Part shown: piece by piece, positions 48,501 through 61,514 of the stretch | How positions within the stretch are numbered: position 1 is the first letter of the stretch | How the letters are laid out: each line of letters opens with the position of its first letter | NCBI GenBank assembly: GCA_029582155.1 | Contig: CM055907.1 | Span: 8,395,001 to 8,459,000, forward strand | From: Panopea generosa | Lineage: Eukaryota > Mollusca > Bivalvia > Adapedonta > Hiatellidae | Reading direction: 5' to 3' | Length of the DNA stretch: 64,000 bases | The notes under the pieces: generated by a model | Seen by the model: only the letters and a program-made list of their open reading frames with translations | What the model was told of the DNA's origin: nothing | Databases searched by the model: none | Position numbers and translations under genes: made by a program

Positions 48501-51500
48501 TATACTTCGGCATGCGCTAATATCATCCATAGTCTTACAGCGTTCTATACTTCGGCATGCGCTAATATCATCCATAGTCTTGCAGCGTTCTATACTTCGG
48601 CATGCGCTAATATCATCCATAGTCTTGCAGCGTTCTATACTTCGGCATGCGCTAATATCATCTATAGTCTTACAGCGTTCTATACTTCGGCATGCGCTAA
48701 TATCATCCATAGTCCTGCAGCGTTCTATACTTCGGCATGCGCTAATATCATCCATAGTCCTGCAGCGTTCTATACTTCGGCATGCGCTAATATCATCCAT
48801 AGTCTTACAGCGTTCTATACTTCGGCATGCGCTAATATCATCCATAGTCTTGCAGCGTTCTATACTTCGGCATGCGCTAATATCATCCATAGTCTTACAG
48901 CGTTCTATACTTCGGCATGCGCTAATATCATCTATAGTCTTACAGCGTTCTATACTTCGGCATGCGCTAATATCATCCATAGTCTTACAGCGTTCTATAC
49001 TTCGGCATGTGCTAATATCATCTATAGTCTTACAGCGTTCTATACTTCGGCATGCGCTAATATTATCCATAGTCTTACAGTGTTCTATACTTCGGCATGC
49101 GCTAATATCATCTATAGTCTTACAGCGTTCTTTACTTCGGCATGCGCTAATATCATCTATAGTCTTACAGCGTTCTATACTTCGGCATGCGCTAATATTA
49201 TCCATAGTCTTACAGTGTTCTATACTTTGGCATGCGCTAATATCATCTATAGTCTTACAGCGTTCTATACTTCGGCATGCGCTAATATCATCCATAGTCT
49301 TGCAGCGTTCTATACTTCGGCATGCGCTAATATCATCCATAATCATGCAACGTTCTATACTTCGGCATGCGCTAATATCATCTATAGTCTTACAGCGTTC
49401 TATACTTCGGCATGCGCTAATATCATCCATAGTCTTACAGTGTTCTATACTTCGGCATGCGCTAATATCATCTATAGTCTTACAGCGTTCTATACTTCGG
49501 CATGCGCTAATATCATCTATAGTCTTACAGCGTTCTATACTTCGGCATGCGCTAATATCATCCATAATCTTGCAGCGTTCTATACTTCGGCATGCGCTAA
49601 TATTATCCATAATCTTGCAGCGTTCTATACTTCGGCATGCGCTAATATCATCTATAGTCTTACAGTGTTCTATACTTCGGCATGCGCTAATATCATCCAT
49701 AGTCTTGCAGCGTTCTATACTTCGACATGGGCTGATATCATCTGTAGTCTTACAGCGTTCTATACTTCGGCATGCGCTAATATCATCTATAGTCTTACAG
49801 TGTTCTATACTTCGGCATGCGCTAATATCATCTATAGTCTTACAGCGTTCTATACTGCGGCATGCGCTAATATCATCTATAGTCTTACAGCGTTCTATAC
49901 TTCGGCATGCGCTAATATCATCCATAGTCTTGCAGCGTTCTATACTTCGGCATGCGCTAATATTATCCATAATCTTGCAGCGTTCTATACTTCGGCATGC
50001 GCTAATATCATCTATAGTCTCACAGTGTTCTATACTTCGGCATGCGCTAATATCATCCATAGTCTTGCAGCGTTCTATACTTCGACATGGGCTGATATCA
50101 TCTGTAGTCTTACAGCGTTCTATACTTCGGCATGCGCTAATATCATCCATAGTCTTGCAGCGTTCTATACTTCGACATGGGCTGATATCATCTGTAGTCT
50201 TACAGCGTTCTATACTTCGGCATGCGCTAATATCATCTATAGTCTTACAGCGTTCTATACTTCGGCATGCGCTAATATCATCCATAATCTTACAGCGTTC
50301 TATACTTCGGCATGCGCTAATATCATCTATAGTCTTACAGTGTTCTATACTTCGGCATGCGCTAATATTATCCATAATCCTGCAGCGTTCTATACTTCGG
50401 CATGCGCTAATATCATCCATAATCTTGCAGCGTTCTATACTTCGGCATGCGCTAATATCATCTATAGTCTTGCAGCGTTCTATACTTCGGCATGCGCTAA
50501 TATTATCCATAATCTTACAGCGTTCTATACTTCGGCATGCGCTAATATCATCTATAGTCTTACAGTGTTCTATACTTCGGCATGCGCTAATATTATCCAT
50601 AATCCTGCAGCGTTCTATACTTCGGCATGCGCTAATATCATCCATAATCTTGCAGCGTTCTATACTTCGGCATGCGCTAATATCATCTATAGTCTTACAG
50701 TGTTCTATACTTCGGCATGCGCTAATATCATCTATAGTCTTACAGCGTTCTATACTTCGGCATGCGCTAATATCATCCATAGTCTTGCAGCGTTCTATAC
50801 TTCGGCATGCGCTAATATTATCCATAATCTTGCAGCGTTCTATACTTCGGCATGCGCTAATATCATCTATAGTCTTACAGTGTTCTATACTTCGGCATGC
50901 GCTAATATCATCTATAGTCTTGCAGCGTTCTATACTTCGGCATGCGCTAATATTATCCATAATCTTACAGCGTTCTATACTTCGGCATGCGCTAATATCA
51001 TCTATAGTCTTACAGTGTTCTATACTTCGGCATGCGCTAATATTATCCATAATCCTGCAGCGTTCTATACTTCGGCATGCGCTAATATCATCCATAATCT
51101 TGCAGCGTTCTATACTTCGGCATGCGCTAATATCATCTATAGTCTTACAGTGTTCTATACTTCGGCATGCGCTAATATCATCTATAGTCTTACAGCGTTC
51201 TATACTTCGGCATGCGCTAATATCATCCATAGTCTTGCAGCGTTCTATACTTCGGCATGCGCTAATATTATCCATAATCTTGCAGCGTTCTATACTTCGG
51301 CATGCGCTAATATCATCTATAGTCTTACAGTGTTCTATACTTCGGCATGCGCTAATATCATCTATAGTCTTACAGCGTTCTATACTTCGGCATGCGCTAA
51401 TATCATCCATAGTCTTGCAGCGTTCTATACTTCGGCATGCGCTAATATCATCCATAATCTTGCAGCGTTCTATACTTCGGCATGCACTAATATCATCCAT

Positions 51501-54500
51501 AGTCTTACAGCGTTCTATACTTCGGCATGCGCTAATATCATCCATAGTCTTACAGCGTTCTATACTTCGGCATGCGCTAATATCATCCATAGTCTTTCAG
51601 CGTTCTATACTTCGGCATGCGCTAATATTATCCATAATCTTGCAGCGTTCTATACTTCGGCATGCGCTAATATCATCTATAGTCTTACAGTGTTCTATAC
51701 TTCGGCATGCGCTAATATCATCCATAGTCTTGCAGCGTTCTATACTTCGACATGGGCTGATATCATCTGTAGTCTTACAGCGTTCTATACTTCGGCATGC
51801 GCTAATATCATCCATAGTCTTGCAGCGTTCTATACTTCGACATGGGCTGATATCATCTGTAGTCTTACAGCGTTCTATACTTCGGCATGCGCTAATATTA
51901 TCCATAATCTTACAGCGTTCTATACTTCGGCATGCGCTAATATCATCCATAGTCTTGCAGCGTTCTATACTTCGGCATGCGCTAATATCATCCATAATCT
52001 TGCAGCGTTCTATACTTCGGCATGCGCTAATATCATCCATAATCTTGCAGCGTTCTATACTTCGGCATGCGCTAATATCATCTATAGTCTTACAGCGTTC
52101 TATACTTCGGCATGCGCTAATATCATCCATAGTCTTGCAGCGTTCTATACTTCGGCATGCGCTAATATCATCCATAATCTTGCAGCGTTCTATACTTCGG
52201 CATGCGCTAATATCATCCATAGTCTTGCAGCGTTCTATACTTCGGCATGCGCTAATATCATCTATAGTCTTGCAGCGTTCTATACTTCGGCATGCGCTAA
52301 TATCATCCATAGTCTTGCAGCGTTCTATACTTCGGCATGCGCTAATATCATCCATAGTCTTGCAGCGTTCTATACTTCGGCATGCGCTAATATCATCCAT
52401 AATCTTGCAGCGTTCTATACTTCGGCATGCGCTAATATCATCCATAATCTTGCAGCGTTCTATACTTCGGCATGCGCTAATATCATCCATAATCTTGCAG
52501 CGTTCTATACTTCGGCATGCGCTAATATCATCCATAGTCTTACAGCGTTCTATACTTCGGCATGCGCTAATATCATCCATAGTCTTACAGCGTTCTATAC
52601 TTCGGCATGCGCTAATATCATCCATAGTCTTACAGTGTTCTATACTTCGGCATGCGCTAATATCATCCATAATCTTACAGCGTTCTATACTTCGGCATGC
52701 GCTAATATCATCCATAATTTTGCAGCGTTCTAAACTTCGGCATGCGCTAATATCATCCATAATCTTACAGCGTTCTATACTTCGGCATGCGCTAATATCA
52801 TCCATAGTCTTACAGTGTTCTATACTTCGGCATGCGCTAATATCATCCATAATCTTGCAGCGTTCTATACTTCGGCATGCGCTAATATCATCCATAATCT
52901 TGCAGCGTTCTATACTTCGGCATGCGCTAATATCATCCATAATCTTGCAGCGTTCTATACTTCGGCATGCGCTAATATCATCCATAGTCTTGCAGCGTTC
53001 TATACTTCGGCATGCGCTAATATCATCCATAGTCTTACAGCGTTCTATACTTCGGCATGCGCTAATATCATCCATAGTCTTACAGCGTTCTATACTTCGG
53101 CATGCGCTAATATCATCCATAATCTTACAGCGTTCTATACTTCGGCATGCGCTAATATCATCCATAATTTTGCAGCGTTCTATACTTCGGCATGCGCTAA
53201 TATCATCCATAATCTTACAGCGTTCTATACTTCGGCATGCGCTAATATCATCCATAGTCTTACAGTGTTCTATACTTCGGCATGCGCTAATATCATCCAT
53301 AATCTTGCAGCGTTCTATACTTCGGCATGCGCTAATATCATCCATAATCTAGCAGCGTTCTATACTTCGGCATGCGCTAATATCATCCATAATCTTGCAG
53401 CGTTCTATACTTCGGCATGCGCTAATATCATCCATAGTCTTACAGCGTTCTATACTTCGGCATGCGCTAATATCATCCATAGTCTTACAGTGTTCTATAC
53501 TTCGGCATGCGCTAATATTATCCATAGTCTTACAGTGTTCTATACTTCGGCATGCGCTAATATCATCTATAGTCTTACAGTGTTCTATACTTCGGCATGC
53601 GCTAATATCATCCATAGTCTTACAGTGTTCTATACTTCGGCATGCGCTAATATCATCTATAGTCTTACAGTGTTCTATACTTCAGCATGCGCTAATATCA
53701 TACATAGTCTTACAGTGTTCTATACTTCGGCATGCGCTAATATTATCCATAGTCTTACAGTGTTCTATACTTCGGCATGCGCTAATATCATCTATAGTCT
53801 TACAGCGTTCTATACTTCGGCATGCGCTAATATCATCCATAGTCTTACAGCGTTCTATACTTCGGCATGCGCTAATATCATCCATAGTCTTACAGTGTTC
53901 TATACTTCGGCATGCGCTAATATTATCCATAGTCTTGCATCGTTCTATACTTCGGCATGCGCTAATATCATCCATAGTCTTACAGTGTTCTATACTTCGG
54001 CATGCGCTAATATTATCCATAATCCTGCAGCGTTCTATACTTCGGCATGCGCTAATATCATCCATAGTCTTACAGCGTTCTATACTTCGGCATGCGCTAA
54101 TATCATCCATAGTCTTACAGTGTTCTATACTTCGGCATGCGCTAATATCATCTATAGTCTTACAGCGTTCTATACTTCGGCATGCGCTAATATCATCCAT
54201 AGTCTTACAGCGTTCTATACTTCGGCATGCGCTAATATCATCCATAGTCCTGCAGCGTTCTATACTTCGGCATGCGCTAATATCATCCATAATCTTGCAG
54301 CGTTCTATACTTCGGCATGCGCTAATATCATCCATAGTCTTACAGTGTTCTATACTTCGGCATGCGCTAATATCATCTATAGTCTTACAGCGTTCTATAC
54401 TTCGGCATGCGCTAATATCATCCATAGTCTTACAGCGTTCTATACTTCGGCATGCGCTAATATCATCCATAGTCTTGCAGCGTTCTATACTTCGGCATGC

Positions 54501-55203
54501 GCTAATATCATCCATAGTCTTACAGTGTTCTATACTTCGGCATGCGCTAATATCATCCATAGTCTTACAGCGTTCTATACTTCGGCATGCGCTAATATCA
54601 TCCATAGTCTTGCAGCGTTCTATACTTCGGCATGCGCTAATATCATCCATAGTCTTGCAGCGTTCTATACTTCGGCATGCGCTAATATCATCCATAGTCT
54701 TACAGTGTTCTATACTTCGGCATGCGCTAATATCATCCATAGTCTTACAGTGTTCTATACTTCGGCATGCGCTAATATCATCCATAGTCTTGCAGCGTTC
54801 TATACTTCGGCATGCGCTAATATCATCCATAGTCTTGCAGCGTTCTATACTTCGGCATGCGCTTATATTATCCATAGTCTTGCAGCGTTCTATACTTCGG
54901 CATGCGCTAATATCATCCATAGTCTTGCAGCGTTCTATACTTCGGCATGCGCTAATATCATCTATAGTCTTACAGCGTTCTATACTTCGGCATGCGCTAA
55001 TATCATCCATAGTCTTACAGCGTTCTATACTTCGGCATGCGCTAATATCATCCATAGTCTTGCAGCGTTCTATACTTCGGCATGCGCTAATATCATCCAT
55101 AGTCTTGCAGCGTTCTATACTTCGGCATGCGCTTATATTATCCATAGTCTTGCAGCGTTCTATACTTCGGCATGCGCTTATATTATCCATAGTCTTGCAG
55201 TAA
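42591..55203. repeat. 45-bp satellite-scale array, about 280 copies, inside gene 2 intron 4
   Basis: The unit is gttctatacttcggcatgcg plus ctaatatcatccatagtcttgcagc in two parts. Periodicity stays exactly 45 bp across the array, apart from mosaic 69-bp blocks at the left edge and an 8-bp insertion at 47948-47955. Because 45 is a multiple of three and the unit lacks stops in two + frames and one - frame, it yields open frames of up to 3587 codons on both strands. The variable sites are few (catcc/tatcc-type, agt/aat, ctt/cct/cat, gca/aca, gcg/gtg) and form higher-order repeats. It is flanked by gene 2 exons in matching phase, so intronic, non-coding status is favoured. Confidence 0.93.
47948..47955. 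other. 8-bp frame-shifting duplication in the 45-bp array
   Basis: At 47941 the sequence reads cttacagccttacagcg instead of cttacagcg, duplicating ccttacag. It moves the array out of register by 8 bp. Open frames survive only because the neighbouring frame is also stop-free. Confidence 0.9.
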
Positions 55204-55402
55204 TGTAATTGTTTGTTTAAAACCTTCAATTTCTATTTTAAATAGTTTTCAGGTGTTTTTGGTCATATTTATCTATATGTTGTCGATGAAAAAATCACTC
55301 GGTCATTTCCGCCTTCGCACGAGATACCGGACGCAGTCGGAAATGGCCTAGCGCTGTTCCGACAGTATATGTGTTGTATGTGTTTTATTGTTTATTTTAT
55401 AG

Positions 55403-55521
55403 GGACAATTCAGTTCTGCCAATCATGTACCTCACATACGGGTTGTCCCGGTATCCAGCTCTGCCTACCAACACCAGGAACATCATCATGCCAGCATCCG
55501 TATAGCTGTCAGGATGAATAA
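55403..55521 (+). CDS. Gene 2, terminal exon: six-Cys C-terminal module
   Basis: Acceptor tttattttatag opens a phase-1 exon that joins the G left by exon 4 and runs 39 codons to TAA (55519-55521). It reads G-T-I-Q-F and then cysteines spaced C-x2-C-x5-C-x5-C-x8-C-x5-C, ending Q-D-E. Exon position, phase and cysteine order match the last exons of genes 1 and 3. The total gene 2 coding length is then 1155 nt (384 aa). The stop codon lies inside AATAAA (55517-55522), a possible poly(A) signal. Confidence 0.75.
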
Positions 55522-55742
55522 AATGAACTTTTCGCGGTAAACAAAGAAACATATATTTACTCCAAACATGACGGTCTCGTATGGACCTTCTAATGACCAC
55601 ATCCGGGCAGCTGGTGAAAATGAAATTTGAATACAAAACCTAATTAATCAGTATTTGCCTGTTGTGGACTATATGTAATGGCCGGATCGTTTGGCGGGAA
55701 GAACAAACACCTATATGTATAATTTTAAAAATAATATTGGAC

Positions 55743-55773
<31 letters not shown>

Positions 55774-58700
55774 TTGACTGGTGCTTGATTTTTTACTTTC
55801 TTTAGCTGGCCTGGCCCTTTTTTTTAATTTCGTTGGCTGAAATTTCTTGAAAATAATTGTAGAGAACTTCACCTTTTCTATATATATTTATTTTATAAAG
55901 TGATTTATCAAGTGTTTGATAGTATAAAGCAAAGATGAAACTTGATAAACACGTGTTTATCAGATATTAACAAGATCTTCTTATATTATTCATACCGATC
56001 TATTTAGCAGGACTGTCATTTCGTAGGCATTGTTCAGGTTGTGGATGCTACATATTTTGCATTACTGACAGTAAAATCTTTGGTTAAATGTACACTTTTA
56101 ATATAAATAAGTATGGTTTGACTAGTTTACCGGTAAAATTTAATTTCTATGTATTTAATGTATTTTTTTTTCTGAATGTGTTAAAGAAGTAGATGTATAT
56201 CGCTGCAATCTACAATGTAATTCCTCATGTTGCTAGGCAACCTCTCTGTGTGAATTAAATGGATGATTCCATGGATAAAAGATAAATAAATCAATAAAAC
56301 TTCAATTTGTTGTTAGCAAAATTTCGTGTAAAATATATTTTAACACTGTGAAAAACACCAGAATAATAAAATGACGTCACGATTTCGGAACCTATAATTC
56401 ATGTGTATAATTAAGTATAATGTATATTGCTTTAATTGATTACCATTAATTAGTACCGGAAACTGTAGTTATGTACATACCAAACATTATCTATAGTAAT
56501 ACTTGTTTTCATATATATATATTTGTCTCATTATATTTACATCATAAAAATTCGCATGTAAATGATTAGGTTTGCAAATAGTCTTAACAATGAAAAGTAA
56601 AATAATAATAGGTGACACAATATTGTCTATTTTTTTTAAATTCCATTGGGAACTGACTTTGACGAGAAGGACATACAAATCGAAACGTATCAAAATATCC
56701 ATATGCGCTTAGTACTGGTTCTTTCTTAAATACGTAGCGTGATTTGATTATTGTAAGAACTTGTTTCACAATCGATGTAAAATAAGTGAAATTTAACTAT
56801 TGTTAACAAATCTGTGTCAAAGTGTGTAGACAGATACTGTCACCAAAATACAGATATCCCAGTAAGTAATAAAATAACTACACTCTCTAGTAATGGAATT
56901 CATAAAGTTGGGACATTGTGGCCATACCAGATTTTATCAATATTTCGGCTCCTATATATAAACAAGGGGCAGTTTGGGAATAGAATATATTTGCATATAT
57001 CTATCTAAATCCTTCTAAACGCGGGTCAGTGGTCAGTCATTGATACATTCTTCAGGCACTGGGAAATCGCACTGATAAAAAATCGTAAGGACGTCTTGGT
57101 TGGATTCTGAAAAAAAGAAGAGAAAAAATAAGAGAAAATGTCAAAGGGGCTCAAGTCTGAAAATACAGGGGGTGGGGATAGGCGGTTGGGGAACAATCTT
57201 GTTCTTGTGTGTGACTGGTTATTCCACGAACACCGCGAAGGTTTCTTCTTACGACAGGACAGGTTTTCTTCTTCATACACATTTCCTTGAACATATACTG
57301 ACTAGTTTTAATGGTAGCATAATATCACCACAGAGATGGAATGCAACTCAATAAGTACAATCAACATTGATTTTCATTTTTACTTCTATAGTGAAGAAAA
57401 CAGTTTACATACTTATCAGTCATCGAAAGATAAAATATTAAAGAGGGCAAACGTTTTTTTTTTTTGTTGACAACTACTTTTAGAAAAATAGGGATCAGAT
57501 TTCATCCAAGATAGTATTTCATTTTTGTTCAATATTTATACAATGTTGACTTCCGAAATAATGTATTCATTTCCATTTCCAAACCTTCTTTTTTCTTTCA
57601 GTTTACAAAATGATCCAAATATACGAATACTGTCATTCAAGTCACAAAATGAAAATACCTACTAACAAATGCTCTTTTTGAAATAGAACCTAGGATTATT
57701 TATGACCGCCATTTTGCGACCACCCAACGGAAGCAGTTCCGGTTTCCATTAGGTATGTTATTAGATGAATTGCGCGGTACGATGTTTTTATGAGTTTATT
57801 TTAGACGCGTAATCGTTACTTTCTGCATATTTCGTTTACCGCGTATGAATACATCTAACATAGACCCAGACATAAAGAGAAGCAATCATTGCGCTACACT
57901 TTATTCACCTCTGTCAACGTAAACATATTTGTAAGAGTCTTGCAATATCAATTTTTTCTCGTGCAATTGACAAAATCATAATACACTATTTTGTTCATAC
58001 CAAATCAACATTGGCTTGACTATAACTTTAAAAACAAGGTTTATGGGTTGGATTATTTTGTAAATGTAAGTAAACAGGCATGTTAAAAACATTTATAAGA
58101 AAACCATGTAAATTTAATTATCAAATCCTGATGTTTTGATCTTGTCCTTTATATGTTTTATTATTCAAGGGTTTTACTCGTACAAACTTTGAGACATTGC
58201 CCGGATTATGTAGCGTAACGCAAGGGACACTTGGAGAGATTGAAAGAGTAAATGTACGCCATTTTCAAATGAGTGTTTTTCTATCTATCAATTTTTGATA
58301 TTTGCATAGGTTATCATATTTGAGTTATGGATAAACTCAATTAGGAAGGGTAGTTCAAGATTATATTTAACAGTAAATAGTAACAGTAACCATTTTTATT
58401 TAAATGATGAAGCCAGTTTTTATGAGACATGACATGTACAAGTGAACCAATTTCTCGGCCAATGCAACTACCTCCTCTGAATATGTGGGGTAATCAAAGA
58501 TAAGGTGTGTCTAGTATTCAGTCACCGCCTAACGGACCCACGTAACCATGGTAACGAGTGCATAACGCCGTTATATAACTGAAGAAAAAAAAACCTGTTA
58601 GAATTAACGAAAAAAAAAAACAACAACACGAAAACAAAACAAACAAACCATTTTTTCCGATTAGGATGTTTCTTGCACATCGTCACGTGACTAATGATCT

Positions 58701-59070
58701 ATTAATTTGATACTGCCAATAAAAGTAAGTTTTTGGAGCAGTCAAGTTTAACTAAAAAACCCAGCTGTGCTTCATGCTTCTTGAAAAAAAAATAACCTCT
58801 TTGAAATTCATAGACTGACCAAGACAGTGTTTTTTATTTATACAGTGCTAATGCACTATTTATAACGTATCACTGTACGACTTTAAACAGTACTAGACTG
58901 TGTATCAACTCTGGTATCAATTTTAAACACAATTGCTGCAAAACATATTATAAGCCTGTCTTCTTGTATTAGCTTTATGTAGTCGAGCGCGCTGTCCTCC
59001 GACAATTTTTGTTGTATGTAATGTATATCTCTTACCTTTAATATTGCATAACATTGTTATTTTTCTAACA
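55522..59070. other. Intergenic between genes 2 and 3, little recognised
   Basis: It contains a (ta)n run at about 55745-55775, a further AATAAA at about 56293, and an approximately 10-T run near 57455. A gaccgccattttgcgaccac stretch near 57701, next to a donor-like gtatgt, might be a non-coding first exon. I could not find a convincing start exon for gene 3 here. Confidence 0.4.
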
Positions 59071-59076
59071 AAATAA

Positions 59077-59181
59077 ATGGTGAAATTATTGATCTATGTT
59101 GTTTGTTTCATTATTCTCTTTTATGCATGTCCGTTTAGTCACCCTAGTTCCAAATGTCGTCAAAGCCCCATTTGGTTTTAA
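59077..59181 (+). other. Candidate signal-peptide ORF upstream of gene 3 (unproven)
   Basis: An ATG opens 34 codons. The first 17 are strongly signal-peptide-like (M-V-K-L-L-I-Y-V-V-C-F-I-I-L-F-Y-A), then C-P-F-S-H-P-S-S-K-C, with a stop at 59179-59181. No good donor lies within it, so joining it to gene 3 exon 60813 is not supported. It is kept only as a candidate. Confidence 0.2.
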
Positions 59182-59459
59182 AATAAACAGTATTATTTGT
59201 TATCAGCATTTAATATATACATATATTCGATATACAGCGATATATAACAACATAATTGAGAAGAAAGCTATTTCTAGTTTGTACAAAGTATCTCTTCCGA
59301 AAGCTCCATTTAATAATAACAACGGTTGTATCAGTGCACTATCTAGGTACAGATGTGTTTTACACTTTAATTCTCCATGAAATATAACTATTACTATTTG
59401 CAATTCAATCTTTAATGGAAGCCAGTTTTATTGAAATGGTCTTTCTTTGCACCTTCACA

Positions 59460-59620
59460 TATATTTTCACCTCCATCCCCTCTCCACCTCTCCGTCCACC
59501 GATGCCCCCTCCCCATCTCTCCGTCCACCGATGCCCCCCCCCCCCCCCCCACCACCTCTCCGTCGACCGATGCCCCCTTCCCACCTACACCCGTATTTCT
59601 CCTGGCTAAATATCACTTTG
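59460..59620. repeat. C-rich low-complexity tract with short tandem repeat
   Basis: Three to four imperfect copies of cacctctccgtccaccgatg are followed by ccccc runs. The Pro-rich open frames are artefacts. Confidence 0.75.
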
Positions 59621-59814
59621 GTATGTCTAACTCTTTTTCAGCAACTACAACTGTCCCTCCACTTTCTCTTTTAAGGTATTTTACTTGCTGTTCAATGCCT
59701 TCCCCTCCGCTGGTAGTAGAAACATTCTGCTTTCTTTGGGGTATTCTTGTCTATAGTTGATGTATGTACTGAAGATACGTAAGTGATTGCTTATGTTGTT
59801 GTCCATTTGAAATG

Positions 59815-59960
59815 GAATGGAAGTCTTTATTGAAAGAGGGTAGTTCAATTAGATTGAAACTAATCTTCCTTTGGGCCCTCTAATGATACATTAACATTTT
59901 ATTTACAAAACATAATAGCAAAACAAAATAAAAACATTTTAAACATTGCAAGCAAATTGA
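59815..59960 (-). mobile_element. Possible LINE tail fragment
   Basis: The plus-strand text gtctttattgaaagagggta, then ccctctaatgatacattaac and tttatttacaaaacataat, resembles the 3' ends of minus-strand non-LTR elements in style. No direct match to another copy was found by eye. Confidence 0.3.
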
Positions 59961-60812
59961 TTGCATGAAATATGATAACTACATATATATGATTTTTTTA
60001 AGCAATCCTTTGAATATGGCCGCGTATTTAGTACTAGCATTCGTTTGCTATTTGTTTCGTTTCCGCCACTACCCCGACCCCCCATCCCCCCCTCTATCTT
60101 AACTACCATGTTCTTCCCCATCTCTCGACTCTCATTACGCTTCATATTTGGTGAGGAAGTCATCTTTATTGTCACTGCTAGGTCGCGGATTCGCGGATTG
60201 CAGGACATGATATGATATGACGGAGCCGTTGCTATAAATTGTCCTTATTGTCCATTTTTTTACCTCACCCCCACAAATTACTAGATTTTTTTTCTCGCAA
60301 TGAGCGGGCCACCTTCACTCAAAATGGACGCAACTCTGTATAATGGCATTCACGTGACGACTTAACCTTCTTTTGAATATTTGTGAGTTGGTCTAAGGAT
60401 TTTATATTTTTCCGCAAGACAACCCAGTGGTAGATTTGAAAAAAACCCTCTTGACTTTGATATACATTTATCAAATGCCCAAATAAGGTTTAACCCGGTC
60501 ATTTTAGTGTTGTGTATACAGACATCAGCTAATGGCACGTCAGACGAATTTTTATTTTTTGGCGTTCCTCCATAAATAATTTTAAAAATACGTTTCTTTG
60601 TAACTTTTAAGTCTAAATAGGAATTTAACTGTTAGCCGCCATTTATTATATTAGTACTACAAATACAGTATTTCTCAGATGATGGTAACGTTAGTACAAA
60701 GTTTGGTAAAATTGATACTTAAATGTGTGTTGTCACAATGCGTATAGTTCGACTATATTCAAAGCTTACATAGTGTACTCGTATATAATACGTAAACATT
60801 TGGGATTTGCAG

Positions 60813-60899
60813 CATGTGCTCGTCGCTTTATCCAGTGTCCAGTGGGTCAAGTGTGTGTCATGGTACCCCATGGATTTTCGCACGTGCCACACTGCGTAA
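60813..60899 (+). CDS. Gene 3, N-terminal Cys module exon
   Basis: Acceptor ggatttgcag and donor gtgagt bound 87 nt that enter needing one base (phase 1) and leave in phase 1. It reads C-A-R-R-F-I-Q-C-P-V-G-Q-V-C, then 12 residues, then C-V. The C-x5-C-x12-C-V part matches the modules of genes 1 and 2, with one extra upstream cysteine inside the exon. An alternative donor (gtaagt) four bases earlier would put the last exon out of frame, so the downstream gtgagt is chosen. The exons before it, including the start and signal peptide, are not identified. Confidence 0.65.
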   Translation, partial: HVLVALSSVQWVKCVSWYPMDFRTCHTA

Positions 60900-61249
60900 G
60901 TGAGTAATATCACAAGCATTTTTAAAAGAAATAAAATTATTTAACTGGACCTCCCTGTATTTAAAGAATAATTTAGTTTAATCACCATTTCACGTTCTTC
61001 ACTGGTTCAATACCTGCTTTTATAAACAAAACGAATTCTTCCTAAGCCTTTCAACCGGGCCAAGTTTGCCTTGGTCCGAAGCTTCTTACGATAGGTGTTC
61101 TATAAATAGAAAACTTTTCAAAAATAGTTCCACATTTGAGTTCCGAATCGCCTATTATTCCAATTAAGTTTGGAGATATAAACCAGCCTTTGTATCGTTT
61201 TATTCATTACTTTGTAATATTGTTTTGGTATATTTGATTAATTACTTTT

Positions 61250-61325
61250 TCTTAGTAGCTAAGCGGACAGATACAGTATAGATTGTAACCCAGGCGACCC
61301 GATTCGAATCGCTGGGGCAGCAAAT
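61250..61325 (+). mobile_element. tRNA-like SINE head fragment
   Basis: A-box-like tagctaagcggac and B box cgattcgaatcgc lie about 45 bp apart. Flanking sequence does not match SINE A, B or C, and the cloverleaf is not convincing. It lies in gene 3's last intron. Confidence 0.4.
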
Positions 61326-61514
61326 GTTTTTTGTTCATTTCACTAGCAATACTTTTTTTTCATACACTTCTCCATAAACGACCATGCTATACAATAGGTC
61401 GCCGAAAAAAAGACAAAACAAAAATTGTTTGTCCGAACATGTATAGGTTTATATGCAATTTAATCTTTGCATATACATGTATCTGACAATGCTCTTTATT
61501 TTTTTAAATATAGT

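Noticed and set aside
42589..53352. A 3587-codon open frame, with others of 1517, 1218, 1107 and 797 codons on both strands, as a giant repeat protein
   Set aside because: They follow from a stop-free 45-bp unit whose length is a multiple of three. Both strands are open, an 8-bp shift is absorbed by changing repeat frame, and the array lies between phase-matched gene 2 exons.
59621..59665. A 34-nt micro-exon between tctttttcag and gtattt as gene 3 exon 2
   Set aside because: No phase choice both stays open and delivers the phase-1 entry needed by the exon at 60813.
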